The notes: generated by a model not told the origin, from the letters alone. 64,000 nt of DNA from Winogradskyella marina (GCF_015645385.1 NZ_JADOET010000014.1:1-64000), one strand, 5' to 3'; positions 1-12,433 are shown, counted from the stretch's first letter. Numbers and translations: made by a program.

Positions 1-297
1 TTAAATTTAAGTCAAGAAAAAAACACCTCGTTTCTTAAAGTATCACCAGCAACCCAACGTTTAATATTAATTGCAAGAGCGATGATTAAGCATCCGCCGT
101 TGTTAATCTTAGACGAACCCTTAATTAATGTAAATGATAAAGGCAGAGCACTTATTTCGGCTTTAATCAACAAAATCGCCAAGGAAAGCGAAACCAGTAT
201 TTTGTTTGTGGCACATCGTGATGAGGCTAATATTCAACCTGATTTTACCTACGAGCTTCACCCCTCGCCTGATGGTTCTGTTGGTGTCAAGATTTAA
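1..297 (+). CDS. ABC-type ATPase, C-terminal part (5' end outside window)
   Basis: The frame is open from base 1 and gives the last 98 residues of an ATP-binding-cassette protein. The Walker B motif LLILDEP (about residues 34-40 of the visible part) and an H-loop-like FVAHRDE are clear. The stretch before 'RLILIARAMI' is where the ABC signature (LSGGQ-type) belongs, but it reads VSPATQ, so the signature is degenerate. The overall shape resembles the second half of ModF-like tandem ATPases, which is an inference from the fold and not a firm identification. There is no membrane segment in the visible part. A shorter ATG start at 82 exists but would cut through the conserved signature region, so the gene clearly begins before the window. 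Confidence 0.75.
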   Translation, partial: LNLSQEKNTSFLKVSPATQRLILIARAMIKHPPLLILDEPLINVNDKGRALISALINKIAKESETSILFVAHRDEANIQPDFTYELHPSPDGSVGVKI

Positions 298-358
298 TAA
301 CAGCCTTTAATTAAAGAAAATAACAGTAGAGCCTGTACGTCGCTTTCTCATTTTAGTT

Positions 359-1543
359 TTACTTGTTCACCAACTCAAACTGCGTTTCAATAGGAATTCC
401 AAAATTAGACTCTAATTCTTTAATACTCTTTTTAAAGTAATCTGTAGCTGGTGGCAAATTAACCGTGTTCCAAAAATGAGCGTTATACTTTACATCAACC
501 TCTTCCATTTTTGTACGGTGCAGGTCGGTGTTTCCCACATCTATTTTCTTCTTGTCCATTTCTATACCTAAAACAATGACTTCGTTTCGTTTAGATAATT
601 TAACGTCCTTGTCTGTAGTTTTTAGAAGACGCTTCTGCGCTTCTGTTAAATCCATATAACGCCTTGTATAATGATTGTGATAACTTAAATACAGTTTCCC
701 GTCTTCATTTTTCTTGTAGATATAAACCACATTAGAGGCCTTGTTTCGTGTTTTATAGACTTTATAACTATCAATACCGATATAAAGCACAGGGTCTAAA
801 TAGTTTTTGCGTTTCTCAACCTGGTTCACACCTTGGATTATAACAATATCTTCTCCATCGTAAGACGTATCTCCAAGCTTTGTCCATTTGAAATCCTTAA
901 TAGAAATGCCGCGACGTAAAGGATCTATTCGTGTCATAAAATTCAGCGGATAGATTCTTCCCATATTAGCATCTTTAAACATTCTATAATCTGCAGACCT
1001 ACGGCCTTCTAAAATGTCTATTCTACGAATATGGCTGCTTCTACTTGGACCGACATCTTTAATTTTAAGATAGTGTTCAATAAAAAATTTAGCCTTATCC
1101 TCTTCTACAGCAAAAAACCGATTTAGAATTTTTAATTCATGAACAGAACTTACCGTATTCTTTTTTAAGTTTTTAAAAGCAAGTTCTACGTATTGCTGAG
1201 GATTCATTATGTTAACTTCATCTAGCGATACGATGTCTTCTTTTAAAGTGATTACTTTTTCCTTTAACTCTAAAAATTCTTTAACGACTATCTTAGAGGT
1301 TAAAAAACCAATACTAGACACCTCTAAGGTATCTAATTCATGTTTTTTTGATAACTCTAAGTAAAAATGGCCGTCTTCATTAGTGGATGTTCCAATATAT
1401 TTTGAAGTAATGCTAACAGCAGCATAAGGAATGCTTAATTCTGCTTCGTCTAAAACAACACCTTCAATTTTGAGCGTCTTGTTTTGCGATTGCACTGAAA
1501 AACTTAATAAAATAAAAATGATTAGTAATCGAATTGAATTCAT
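359..1543 (-). CDS. Exported CarboxypepD_reg-like domain protein
   Basis: A 394-residue protein with a Sec signal peptide (hydrophobic residues 5-17, ending near VQSQN) followed by a carboxypeptidase-regulatory-like beta-sandwich at about residues 25-100 ('IEGVVLDEAELSIPYAAVSI', then 'STNEDGHFYLEL'). This domain is common at the start of Bacteroidota envelope proteins and TonB receptors. The remaining 290 residues match no family I recognise. They are rich in charged residues and have no further membrane segment, so the mature protein is probably periplasmic or attached to the outer membrane. The gene stands alone, transcribed away from the ankyrin/katG pair. The exact function is unknown. 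Confidence 0.75.
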   Translation of the reverse strand: MNSIRLLIIFILLSFSVQSQNKTLKIEGVVLDEAELSIPYAAVSITSKYIGTSTNEDGHFYLELSKKHELDTLEVSSIGFLTSKIVVKEFLELKEKVITLKEDIVSLDEVNIMNPQQYVELAFKNLKKNTVSSVHELKILNRFFAVEEDKAKFFIEHYLKIKDVGPSRSSHIRRIDILEGRRSADYRMFKDANMGRIYPLNFMTRIDPLRRGISIKDFKWTKLGDTSYDGEDIVIIQGVNQVEKRKNYLDPVLYIGIDSYKVYKTRNKASNVVYIYKKNEDGKLYLSYHNHYTRRYMDLTEAQKRLLKTTDKDVKLSKRNEVIVLGIEMDKKKIDVGNTDLHRTKMEEVDVKYNAHFWNTVNLPPATDYFKKSIKELESNFGIPIETQFELVNK

Positions 1544-1728
1544 GTAATAGTTTTTTGTTTTTTTGAATCATCACAATTTAACATAAAACTTTAGCACTAT
1601 CGAAGGATGATTCAATTAATTACATAACCAAAACCGCATCACATGAATTTATCTGATACGGCAAGCAGTTCTATTTAGCTTTTATTTACTCAATTAGGAC
1701 ATATCGCGAAGCGTAGAAATAGAATTAC

Positions 1729-2211
1729 CTACGCACTTAAAAGTCCCACGATTTCATCAAATTGTTTGTCCTTTGCATACGCTAAAGCGGTTTTGCCGAC
1801 ATTATCTGTTGTAGTCGTAATTGCTTTATGCTCTAAAAGTAATTTTACAATAGCAATTTTGTTGTACTGGGTCGCAAAACTTAAAGCGGTTGTGCCATCT
1901 TTATTAACAGCATTAATATCAGCTCCATTCGCCAACAGGGTCGTTGCTAAAGTCACATTACCTTTAAAACTAACTCCAATCAGTGCTGTATTGCCAGAAG
2001 CATCTTTTGCATTTATATCGGCATTATTTTCAATAAGAATTTGTGTCGCTTCCTCATTATTAAAATACGTCGCTAAAATTAGCGGCGTGAATCCACGAGC
2101 ATCGTTCTCATTCACCAACTTTGGATTTACACTTAGCAATGCGTTCAACCGATCCGTATCTCCCATTGTGATGGCTTCAAAAAAAGCAGCCTTGTCATTT
2201 TTCATTTTCAA
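1729..2211 (-). CDS. Ankyrin repeat protein next to KatG
   Basis: A 160-residue protein made almost wholly of ankyrin repeats: 'GFTPLILATYFNNEEATQIL', 'GNTALIGVSFKGNVTLATTL', 'GTTALSFATQYNKIAIVKLL' and 'GKTALAYAKDKQFDEIVGLL', each with the typical G-x-T-x-L opening and spaced about 33 residues. There is no signal peptide, so it should be cytoplasmic. It lies directly downstream of katG on the same strand. In Pseudomonas aeruginosa the ankyrin protein AnkB is encoded beside catalase KatB and is needed for full catalase activity; a similar helper role for KatG is inferred here only from position. The ORF on the opposite strand is a shadow. Confidence 0.88.
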   Translation of the reverse strand: MKMKNDKAAFFEAITMGDTDRLNALLSVNPKLVNENDARGFTPLILATYFNNEEATQILIENNADINAKDASGNTALIGVSFKGNVTLATTLLANGADINAVNKDGTTALSFATQYNKIAIVKLLLEHKAITTTTDNVGKTALAYAKDKQFDEIVGLLSA

Positions 2212-2224
2212 TAAATTTTAAAAT

Positions 2225-2256
2225 AAAAAGGAACGTACCTAAGTGCATTCCTTTTT
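2225..2256 (-). terminator. Hairpin between katG and the ankyrin gene
   Basis: AAAAAGGAA at 2225-2233 pairs with TTCCTTTTT at 2248-2256 around a 14-base loop. Read on the minus strand it follows the katG stop and ends in a T run, so it may be a katG terminator or a partial attenuator that lowers expression of the ankyrin gene. Confidence 0.5.
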
Positions 2257-2275
2257 ATAGCAGGTGTGTTATAAA

Positions 2276-4504
<2,229 letters not shown>

Positions 4505-4712
4505 TTATAAATTGTTACTGTTTTCTTTCGGTAAAAATAGAATATAATGATATTCTGATTGAAAATACCATATTTTATTATCAAATGTTTTAATAGCCTA
4601 AAACTATTGTTTGAATAAAAGCGATAGACTACACCAATAATATTGTGAAGTTTTTTAGACTTTATATCAATAAATTTTCGTAACTTTTCTTAGAAATTTA
4701 AAACTAATAATT

Positions 4713-4952
4713 ATGAGCACTACAGAATATACCAAAGTTTATTTCGGAAATTTTATTTTAGTTACTCGTGTAAAGGATGAGTTGGAAGCAGCAGGGATTG
4801 TTCCTATTATAAAAGACGAAGGTGAATCTCAGCGATTAGCCGGTTATGCCTCTATGAATCAAGGATATCAAGACCTCTATGTTCATAATGATGAATTGGA
4901 TAAGGCCATGCTCATTGTGAATAGAGTTAAAGGAGAAATGGAGGCGTCATAA
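4713..4952 (+). CDS. DUF2007-type small protein
   Basis: A 79-residue soluble protein whose sequence fits the DUF2007 family (annotated in databases as putative signal-transducing protein): 'YTKVYFGNFILVTRVKDELE', then a segment with 'IKDEG' and the ending 'DLYVHNDELDKAMLIVNRVK'. Members have a ferredoxin-like fold and are often accessory to other genes; no reaction is known. It is divergent from katG and convergent with the ABC-F gene, with a shared hairpin terminator. No evidence ties it to peroxide defence beyond its position. Confidence 0.8.
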   Translation: MSTTEYTKVYFGNFILVTRVKDELEAAGIVPIIKDEGESQRLAGYASMNQGYQDLYVHNDELDKAMLIVNRVKGEMEAS

Positions 4953-4982
4953 CTTATATGGACGCCACAAAGCACTTAAAAC

Positions 4983-5019
4983 AAAAAAAAGCTGATCATT
5001 TTAAAAATCAGCTTTTTTT
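4983..5019. terminator. Bidirectional terminator
   Basis: A-tract, then GCTGAT / ATCAGC stem (4991-4996 and 5006-5012) and a T-tract, a symmetric hairpin that can end both the plus-strand DUF2007 gene and the minus-strand ABC-F gene. Confidence 0.85.
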
Positions 5020-5043
5020 ATGTCTTAAGACTATCAATGCGTT

Positions 5044-6672
<1,629 letters not shown>

Positions 6673-6725
6673 TTAAAATTTTAATCTGTTAACCTTATAT
6701 ATTACAAGGTGATTTTTTGAGAATG

Positions 6726-6733
6726 CAAAAGTA
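6726..6733 (-). promoter_or_regulatory. -7 element of the ABC-F gene
   Basis: TACTTTTG on the minus strand matches the Bacteroidota consensus TAnnTTTG and lies about 57 bp before the start codon. No clear -33 TTTG was found at the usual distance. Confidence 0.45.
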
Positions 6734-6987
6734 GAAAATTAAACACAAACTCAGCTATCTGTACGTGTATATGAATCTTAAAAAACACTTAAAAATTTCG
6801 ATTAACCAATGTTTCTAAATAGATTTAGCATTCTTTAGGCTTAAAACATAAACTAAATTGATTTTTATCAACGCTATAGAAGACCATTATTCCGCAATCA
6901 CATCTAGTTTACAGCCTTCAAATTGTAATAAAAATCTGTATAACAAGATTTAACGAGGTATTAACAACAGATGCGCAATGCTTCATA

Positions 6988-6995
6988 TACTTTTG
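6988..6995 (+). promoter_or_regulatory. -7 element of the thioredoxin-fold lipoprotein gene
   Basis: TACTTTTG (TAnnTTTG consensus) 25 bp before the ATG at 7020. The -33 element is weak or absent. Confidence 0.45.
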
Positions 6996-7019
6996 TAATA
7001 TCAAACTAATAATTAAAAC

Positions 7020-8486
7020 ATGCTAACACAACGTATAGTGCTTTCTTTTGCTTTACTGTTTACTGCTTTTGGGTGTCAGTTCAAAGGTGAGAACGTTAAT
7101 AATTATGCGTATTTAGGTGGTGAAATTATTAATCCCAAAAATAAAAGTGTTGTTATTTACAACACTAAAGGTCAAATTTTAGATTCTATAACTTTAGATG
7201 CGAATAATCGCTTTATCTACAAAATAGATAATTTGAATCCTGGACTACATTCTATTACACATGGTGGTGAATACCAAATGTTATTATTAGAGCCTTCGGA
7301 CAGTATTATGTTTCGATTAAACACATACGATTTTGATGAGTCATTAGTGTTTACAGGAGATGGGGCGAGAAAAAATAATTACCTCATAAAAAGTTATTTA
7401 ACTACCGAAAAAGAAGCAAAAAAGCTGGTCGCCTATTCTAAGATGGAACCTGAAGACTTTAATGCTTTTATTGAAAAAAGACGATTAAAACAATTAGATG
7501 AGTTTAATACATTTTTAACTCGTAATGAAAATGAATCAGAATTTTTTAAGTCTATAATTGAAGCCAATATCAATTACAATTCTTATGCTGATAAAGAAAT
7601 TTATCCATTTGCTTATTTTGGAAATAACAAATTGATTCATATTAAGGATTTGCCTGAAGATTTCTTTGCTCACAGAAAACATATCAATTATAATTCAAGT
7701 CACCTCAGTCGTTTCTTTGCTTATAATCGATTTTTATTTTCGCACATTGATAATTTAGCTACTCACGAATATTATAAAAATCATCCGTTTCACAGTAAGT
7801 TTGACAGACATGCGATGGATTACAATAAGTCTAAATTAGATTTAATTGATAGCATTATTTCAGATCCAATCATTAAAAATAATTTACTAAAATACAAAGC
7901 ACGAGAATACATAAGCTACAATCACACAGAGGATGAAGCCAATGAATTACTCAATCATTACTTAGAAAAAAGCACTAACGAGGAAGATAAATTATACATG
8001 AATGACTTGGTGTCTTCATTGAAGTTATTGCGCCAAGGTAATCCGTTGCCAAATATTACTATTGTAAATTATAATGACACAGAACATCATATTAATTCAA
8101 TAATTACCAAACCTACAATTATATATTTTTGGTCTTCTAATTCTAAGTTGCAGTACAGAAATAGCCATTATATGGTAGATAAGTTGAAAATGCACTTCCC
8201 TCAGACCGATTTTATTTCAATTAACGTTAATGATAATACAGACAAATATTGGAAAAAAATTATTGACAATTACAACTATCCAACAATTAACGAATTTAAG
8301 TTCAAAAACTCGAAAGAAGCTCGTAAAATATTAGCCGTTAACTACTTAAACAAGTGTATTATTGTTGACGAAAACGGAATTATTTTGCATCCTAATGCGA
8401 ATATCTTCAACTCTAATTTTATAGAAACACTTGAAGACTTATTACAACAAAAGCATCTTATTGTTAAACAAGATGCTCCGCTTTAA
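7020..8486 (+). CDS. Lipoprotein with thioredoxin-like domain lacking CXXC
   Basis: A 488-residue exported lipoprotein: signal 'VLSFALLFTAFGC' with the lipobox cysteine at 19. The N-terminal part (about 25-110) looks like the DUF4369-type beta domain found before TlpA-like domains in Bacteroidota ('NKSVVIYNTKGQILDSITL'). The C-terminal 130 residues fit a thioredoxin-like fold ('NPLPNITIVNYND', 'KPTIIYFWSS', 'FISINVNDNTDKYWKK'). Where redox-active relatives have W-C-x-x-C after the 'YFW' strand, this protein reads WSSNSKLQ, so it cannot catalyse disulfide exchange the classical way. It may be a structural or binding protein. The gene is flanked by genes of unrelated function. Confidence 0.78.
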   Translation: MLTQRIVLSFALLFTAFGCQFKGENVNNYAYLGGEIINPKNKSVVIYNTKGQILDSITLDANNRFIYKIDNLNPGLHSITHGGEYQMLLLEPSDSIMFRLNTYDFDESLVFTGDGARKNNYLIKSYLTTEKEAKKLVAYSKMEPEDFNAFIEKRRLKQLDEFNTFLTRNENESEFFKSIIEANINYNSYADKEIYPFAYFGNNKLIHIKDLPEDFFAHRKHINYNSSHLSRFFAYNRFLFSHIDNLATHEYYKNHPFHSKFDRHAMDYNKSKLDLIDSIISDPIIKNNLLKYKAREYISYNHTEDEANELLNHYLEKSTNEEDKLYMNDLVSSLKLLRQGNPLPNITIVNYNDTEHHINSIITKPTIIYFWSSNSKLQYRNSHYMVDKLKMHFPQTDFISINVNDNTDKYWKKIIDNYNYPTINEFKFKNSKEARKILAVNYLNKCIIVDENGIILHPNANIFNSNFIETLEDLLQQKHLIVKQDAPL

Positions 8487-8507
8487 TCTACAAAAGAAAT
8501 TTAGTTT

Positions 8508-9161
8508 TTAATTTCCTTTCTTATAATCTGCTAAGAATTTTTCTAAACCACTATCTGTTAATGGGTGTTTTAGTAATCCTGTGATAGAACTTAAAGGTCC
8601 TGTCATAACATCTGCACCTAATTTAGCACAGTCAATAACATGCATTGTATGACGTACAGACGCCGCTAATATTTGTGTATCAAAAGCATAGTTATCATAG
8701 ATATGACGAATCTCTGCAATAAGGTTTAAACCATCTGTAGAAATATCATCTAAACGACCAATAAAAGGAGATACGTACGTTGCACCTGCTTTAGCCGCCA
8801 ATAATGCTTGACCTGGTGAAAATACTAACGTCACATTAGTTTTAATTCCACGATCCGAAAAGTACTTACAAGCCTTCACGCCATCTTTAATCATAGGCAA
8901 CTTAATTACAATTTGATCGTGTAATTCTGCCAAAGCCTCACCTTCTCTAACCATACCTTCAAAATCGGTAGAAATAACTTCTGCTGAAACATCACCTTCT
9001 ACTATATTACAGATAGCCACATAGTGCTTCATAATATTATCAGTTCCTGTAATGCCTTCTTTAGCCATTAATGATGGGTTTGTAGTTACACCATCTAAAA
9101 TACCCATATCTTGAGCATCTTTAATCTGCTCTAGGTTTGCTGTATCGATAAAAAATTTCAT
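8508..9161 (-). CDS. fsa: Fructose-6-phosphate aldolase / transaldolase family
   Basis: A 217-residue TIM-barrel aldolase of the small transaldolase subfamily (F6P aldolase / MipB-TalC type). The start '[10 protein letters not shown]', the motif 'GVTTNPSL' and the Schiff-base lysine Lys87 in 'IVIKLPM' are typical; '[12 protein letters not shown]' and 'ILAASVRH' match the later barrel strands. It either cleaves fructose-6-phosphate to dihydroxyacetone and glyceraldehyde-3-phosphate or acts as a transaldolase in the pentose phosphate pathway; the sequence alone does not separate the two, and many flavobacterial copies are called transaldolase. It is a cytoplasmic, single-gene unit convergent with the lipoprotein gene. 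Confidence 0.9.
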   Translation of the reverse strand: MKFFIDTANLEQIKDAQDMGILDGVTTNPSLMAKEGITGTDNIMKHYVAICNIVEGDVSAEVISTDFEGMVREGEALAELHDQIVIKLPMIKDGVKACKYFSDRGIKTNVTLVFSPGQALLAAKAGATYVSPFIGRLDDISTDGLNLIAEIRHIYDNYAFDTQILAASVRHTMHVIDCAKLGADVMTGPLSSITGLLKHPLTDSGLEKFLADYKKGN

Positions 9162-9262
9162 AAAAACTTATTTTGAATTGTTGTGTTTTTGATTATCGCG
9201 AATTTACGACTTTAAGCCTCATTTAACAGAATGAGTTTTCAGAATATATTAACAATAAGTAG

Positions 9263-9676
9263 CTAATTGATAATTATTGTAAACTCTTTAGAATCAGAAT
9301 ACGCACACATGGAATCTTCGTAGCGCTCAGTATCGTAATCATAATACTCTGGTGGATCAATATATAAGTAAATCTTAAATGTAAAGGTTCCCGAAGCAAT
9401 TGGCATACCTTCTATTGATAGTGTTCTAAAATCCACGAACATTTGTAATCCATCTGGCAAATCTCCGTAGATTTCATAAGTATAGCCGTAAGCATCATCG
9501 TTTGGTTCATTTTTTATTTCTGAAGTAAATTCCTCATAATAATAGTTGTTAACATAACCAACTTCAAAAGATGTATTTGGTATTTCTGGTCTTTTATTAA
9601 TGATACACTCTATAATATCTGAGCATCCAAAACATAAAAAGCAACATGCAAGAGAAAGTATTTTTATAAGTTTCAT
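9263..9676 (-). CDS. Small lipoprotein with Ig-like (He_PIG-type) domain
   Basis: A 137-residue lipoprotein with signal 'ILSLACCFLCFGC' and the lipobox cysteine at 18. The mature part contains a short Ig-like pattern, 'GDLPDGLQMFVDFRTLSIEG' followed by 'PIASGTFTFKI', close to the putative-Ig (He_PIG) family seen in cadherin-like and surface proteins. It is rich in Tyr, Asp and Glu. No partner gene is obvious. Function is unknown, likely surface or periplasmic binding. Confidence 0.65.
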   Translation of the reverse strand: MKLIKILSLACCFLCFGCSDIIECIINKRPEIPNTSFEVGYVNNYYYEEFTSEIKNEPNDDAYGYTYEIYGDLPDGLQMFVDFRTLSIEGMPIASGTFTFKIYLYIDPPEYYDYDTERYEDSMCAYSDSKEFTIIIN

Positions 9677-9722
9677 TGTGGTTGATTTGTAGTTTCACAC
9701 CTCAAATAACGTACCATAAAGA

Positions 9723-10526
9723 CTACAACTTATAATGATTCATTAATAATTTCTCATAAACCGCATCTGGAAGAATGCGCTTTAATACAATAGAGAATTT
9801 CTGCATAAAGGCGCCAACCTTATAATGAATTTTAGGGTTTTTAGTTTGAATGATTTTATAGATGGCGTCTGCCATTTGTTTTGGGTCACTGCCACTATCC
9901 ACATGCTCGTCCATCATACTTAACGTATTTCCATACGTAGCTTTATAAGGAGAGTCTTCTAAAACCGGAGCGTGATAACGACCAGCGGCAATATTAGTTG
10001 CAAAATCGCCAGGAGCCACATTAGTCATATTAATATTAAAGCCTTTCAATTCCATTCTGAAGGCTTCCGTTATTAACTCCAGAGCTCCTTTACTTGCACT
10101 GTAAACACCTCTATATGGTAAACCCATATAACCAGCAATAGAGGTGACATTAATAATTAATCCTGAATTCTGCTGACGCATCGTAGGCAAAACAGCCTTT
10201 ATGACATTAATTGGCCCAAAAAGATTGGTTTCAAAATTGCGTTTTATTTCTACATCAGGAATTTCTTCAATAGGACCTGTAATACCAGCACCTGCATTAT
10301 TTAGAAGGACATCGATTTTAGATTCGTGGGTTAAAACTTCATTTACACACGTGGAAATTGTTTCTGGTTTAGTAACATCTAAAGCAACAATTGGAAATTT
10401 ACTATCTGGATAGTTTTTAGGATTTCTACTCGTGCCATAAACCTTAAATCCTTTAGCTTGAAGAAATTCACCAACAGACTTCCCTATTCCTGAAGAACCA
10501 CCTGTTATTAATACAACTTTAGACAT
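9723..10526 (-). CDS. Short-chain dehydrogenase/reductase (SDR)
   Basis: A 267-residue classical SDR, NAD(P)-dependent. The cofactor motif TGGSSGIG lies at residues 8-15, NNAGAG at 76-81, and the catalytic set Ser129, Tyr142 and Lys146 is in 'TSIAGYMGLPYRGVYSASK'. The C-terminal 'YHAPVLEDSPYKATYG' part suggests a substrate loop of the oxidoreductase type acting on a hydrophobic alcohol or ketone, but substrate is not readable. The gene is monocistronic and is followed by the lipoprotein gene 46 bp downstream. Confidence 0.88.
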   Translation of the reverse strand: MSKVVLITGGSSGIGKSVGEFLQAKGFKVYGTSRNPKNYPDSKFPIVALDVTKPETISTCVNEVLTHESKIDVLLNNAGAGITGPIEEIPDVEIKRNFETNLFGPINVIKAVLPTMRQQNSGLIINVTSIAGYMGLPYRGVYSASKGALELITEAFRMELKGFNINMTNVAPGDFATNIAAGRYHAPVLEDSPYKATYGNTLSMMDEHVDSGSDPKQMADAIYKIIQTKNPKIHYKVGAFMQKFSIVLKRILPDAVYEKLLMNHYKL

Positions 10527-10590
10527 ACTGAATTATTAATTTCAAATTGCAAAATACAAATTCAAAAATTACTATACTATTTAAAGAGTT

Positions 10591-10606
10591 CTCAACCGTC
10601 GTTGAG
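10591..10606. terminator. Short hairpin beside the SRP RNA
   Basis: CTCAAC, loop CGTC, GTTGAG, followed on the plus strand by CTATTTTT. A possible terminator; orientation is uncertain because both flanking genes are on the minus strand. Confidence 0.35.
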
Positions 10607-10622
10607 CTATTTTTAAACTAAA

Positions 10623-10653
10623 AAATCTTGATTCGCCAAGGCTTTCAAGATTT
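10623..10653. terminator. Second hairpin downstream of ffs
   Basis: AAATCTTGA at 10623-10631 pairs with TCAAGATTT at 10645-10653. It lies just past the 3' end of the SRP RNA on the minus strand, so it could be a back-up terminator or 3' processing stem. Confidence 0.4.
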
Positions 10654-10673
10654 GAGTTTATTGTACAAAAAAA

Positions 10674-10767
10674 GGCAAGCTACCTACATCACACCGCTAC
10701 GACCGTTTACCTTTGCTGCGTTCCCGCCCTGGAGGATTCAACAGGAGCTGGTTGTGTAGGACTTGCC
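10674..10767 (-). ncRNA. ffs: Small bacterial SRP RNA (4.5S type)
   Basis: Read on the minus strand, the ends GGCAAG and CTTGCC pair, and the conserved apical region 'CCAGGGCGGGAACGCAGCAA' followed by AGG is present, the GGAA-type tetraloop and symmetric loops that bind Ffh. Length about 94 nt fits small bacterial SRP RNA without an Alu domain. A T-run after the 3' end (10664-10673, read on the minus strand) ends transcription, and a canonical promoter lies just upstream. The RNA guides inner-membrane proteins to the Sec/YidC machinery together with Ffh. A 93-aa ORF that overlaps it is not a gene. Confidence 0.93.
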
Positions 10768-10772
10768 AGGTG

Positions 10773-10803
10773 CAAAGATACAATCTTTTAATACTTTCAC
10801 AAT
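10773..10803 (-). promoter_or_regulatory. Promoter of ffs with -33 and -7 elements
   Basis: Minus-strand TATCTTTG (10773-10780) matches TAnnTTTG exactly, and ATTG at 10800-10803 serves as the -33 element with 19 bp between TTG and TA. The expected start site falls at the first base of the SRP RNA. It is the clearest Bacteroidota promoter in the window. Confidence 0.8.
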
Positions 10804-10867
10804 AATTATATACAGATTTTTAAACTGAATTTTATTTAATAACTTGCTAAAAATAATAACAGTCATC

Positions 10868-11896
10868 ATGCACATTTCTAAACATTTCATTCTCTTAGCA
10901 TTAAGCTTATTTTTATCTAATTGTGGTGACACAAATGCCTCAAAACTTTCGAGCTTATCCATAAAAACACCAGCAAAATCTTTAATGCTTGGTGATACGT
11001 TGACGCTTTCTATCAACAATCCTAAAAATTATAAGGTGACTAACGTTAGTTTTCAATTAAATGGGAAACCTATTGAAGTTGTAAGTGTTTTAAATGAAAT
11101 TACTTTAGGTCAAAAAGAAATCACAGCAACAGTTAGTTTAGGTGACAATACAGAAACCTTAACAAAGTCTATTCAAGTTTTTAATAATATTATTCCTTCG
11201 TATTACAAATACGAGGTTATTAACACCTATCCTCACGACATTACATCATATACGCAAGGTTTAGAGTTCTACAATGGAGAATTATACGAAAGCACAGGTC
11301 AAAAAGGAGAATCTAAGCTTAGAAAAGTGAATTTTGAAACTGGTGAAGTATTAAAAAACATCAATTTAGAAGATCAGTATTTTGGTGAAGGTTTAACTAT
11401 TCTAAACGATAAAGCCTATCAATTAACATGGCAAGCTAAAAGAGGATTTGTTTATGATGTTAATACCTTTGAAAAATTAAGCACCTTTAATTATGGAACG
11501 AGTAAAGAAGGTTGGGGAATTTGTAACGATGGAGAAACACTTTACAAATCTGATGGAACTGAAAAAATCTATTTATTAAATCCGGAAAACTTAAACGAAA
11601 AAAGCCACATTGAAGTCTATACCGAAAAGGGTAAAATCCCGAATTTGAATGAAATGGAATGGATTAACGGTAAAATTTTCGCCAACATATACCAACGTAA
11701 TGGTGTTGTTATTATTAACCCAAAAACAGGAGGTGTTGAAGGTGTTATTGATTTTAAACCATTAAGAAAACTGGTAACCCAACATCCTGAATTAGATGTA
11801 CTAAACGGTATTGCGTATCACCCAGAACGTGAAACTATTTTTGTAACAGGAAAAAATTGGGATAAGCTTTTTGAAGTTAAGATAATGAAACAATAG
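10868..11896 (+). CDS. Glutaminyl-peptide cyclotransferase lipoprotein
   Basis: A beta-propeller glutaminyl cyclase of the plant/bacterial type (Glu_cyclase_2), forming pyroglutamate at protein N-termini. I use the ATG at 10868 rather than the upstream ATG at 10844, because it puts a proper lipoprotein signal at the N-terminus ('HFILLALSLFLSNCGD'). The N-terminal 80 residues are an Ig-like extension; the propeller starts at 'YKYEVINTYPHDITSYTQGL' and repeats motifs such as 'FGEGLTIL', 'WGICNDGETLYKSDG' and 'NEMEWINGKIFANIY'. Mature length is about 325 residues. In Bacteroidota this enzyme caps secreted proteins whose signal peptide is followed by glutamine. The next gene is 65 bp downstream. 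Confidence 0.88.
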   Translation: MHISKHFILLALSLFLSNCGDTNASKLSSLSIKTPAKSLMLGDTLTLSINNPKNYKVTNVSFQLNGKPIEVVSVLNEITLGQKEITATVSLGDNTETLTKSIQVFNNIIPSYYKYEVINTYPHDITSYTQGLEFYNGELYESTGQKGESKLRKVNFETGEVLKNINLEDQYFGEGLTILNDKAYQLTWQAKRGFVYDVNTFEKLSTFNYGTSKEGWGICNDGETLYKSDGTEKIYLLNPENLNEKSHIEVYTEKGKIPNLNEMEWINGKIFANIYQRNGVVIINPKTGGVEGVIDFKPLRKLVTQHPELDVLNGIAYHPERETIFVTGKNWDKLFEVKIMKQ

Positions 11897-11960
11897 AGTA
11901 CTGTAGTAATTTACTATTCAAAAAGTAACAAACACTAAACACATTAAGTAAAAACACATT

Positions 11961-12350
11961 TTGCAAGTATTCGAAAAAACCATAATAGTTTCTGAAGACG
12001 ACATAGACGATCTTAACCACGTTAATAATGTACGTTATGTGCAATGGGTTCAAGATATTGCTAAAGACCATTGGCTGGCTTATGCTACAAAACCTATTTT
12101 AGAAACTTACTCATGGTTTTTAGTGAATCATTTTATAGAATACAAAAGTCCTGCACTACTTGGAGACAAATTAATATTAAAAACCTTCGTTCCTTTAGTT
12201 GAAGGAGTTTCCACAACCAGACATGTTGAAATTTTTAATGCAGAGACCAAAAAATTACTAGTAAAATCGAAAGCAAAATGGTGTTTAATAGACAACAACA
12301 CGCAACGACCAACTCGCATTATTCCTGAAATTGCTGAGCTTTTTAATTAA
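11961..12350 (+). CDS. Acyl-CoA thioesterase (4HBT hot-dog fold)
   Basis: A 129-residue single hot-dog protein with the 4HBT signature 'DDLNHVNNVRYVQWVQD', where the Asp and Asn/His are the usual active-site positions. It hydrolyses acyl-CoA or acyl-ACP thioesters in the cytoplasm; substrate chain length is not visible. The start is a TTG at 11961; no ATG gives the conserved N-terminus. It lies 64 bp after the glutaminyl cyclase gene on the same strand and may share a transcript. Confidence 0.85.
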   Translation: MQVFEKTIIVSEDDIDDLNHVNNVRYVQWVQDIAKDHWLAYATKPILETYSWFLVNHFIEYKSPALLGDKLILKTFVPLVEGVSTTRHVEIFNAETKKLLVKSKAKWCLIDNNTQRPTRIIPEIAELFN

Positions 12351-12433
12351 CATTTCTTTAGGTTAAAGTTTAATTAAAAGCCCATTTTGTTTCAGTTTAA
12401 TCTGCTTACTTTATCGCATCAATCAACCAAAGC

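Noticed and set aside
1766-2221. Plus-strand ORF opposite the ankyrin gene
   Set aside because: It is the shadow of the ankyrin repeats; the minus-strand protein has the G-x-T-x-L pattern.
10738-11019. Minus-strand 93-aa ORF
   Set aside because: It overlaps the SRP RNA promoter and the start of glutaminyl cyclase; composition is not protein-like.
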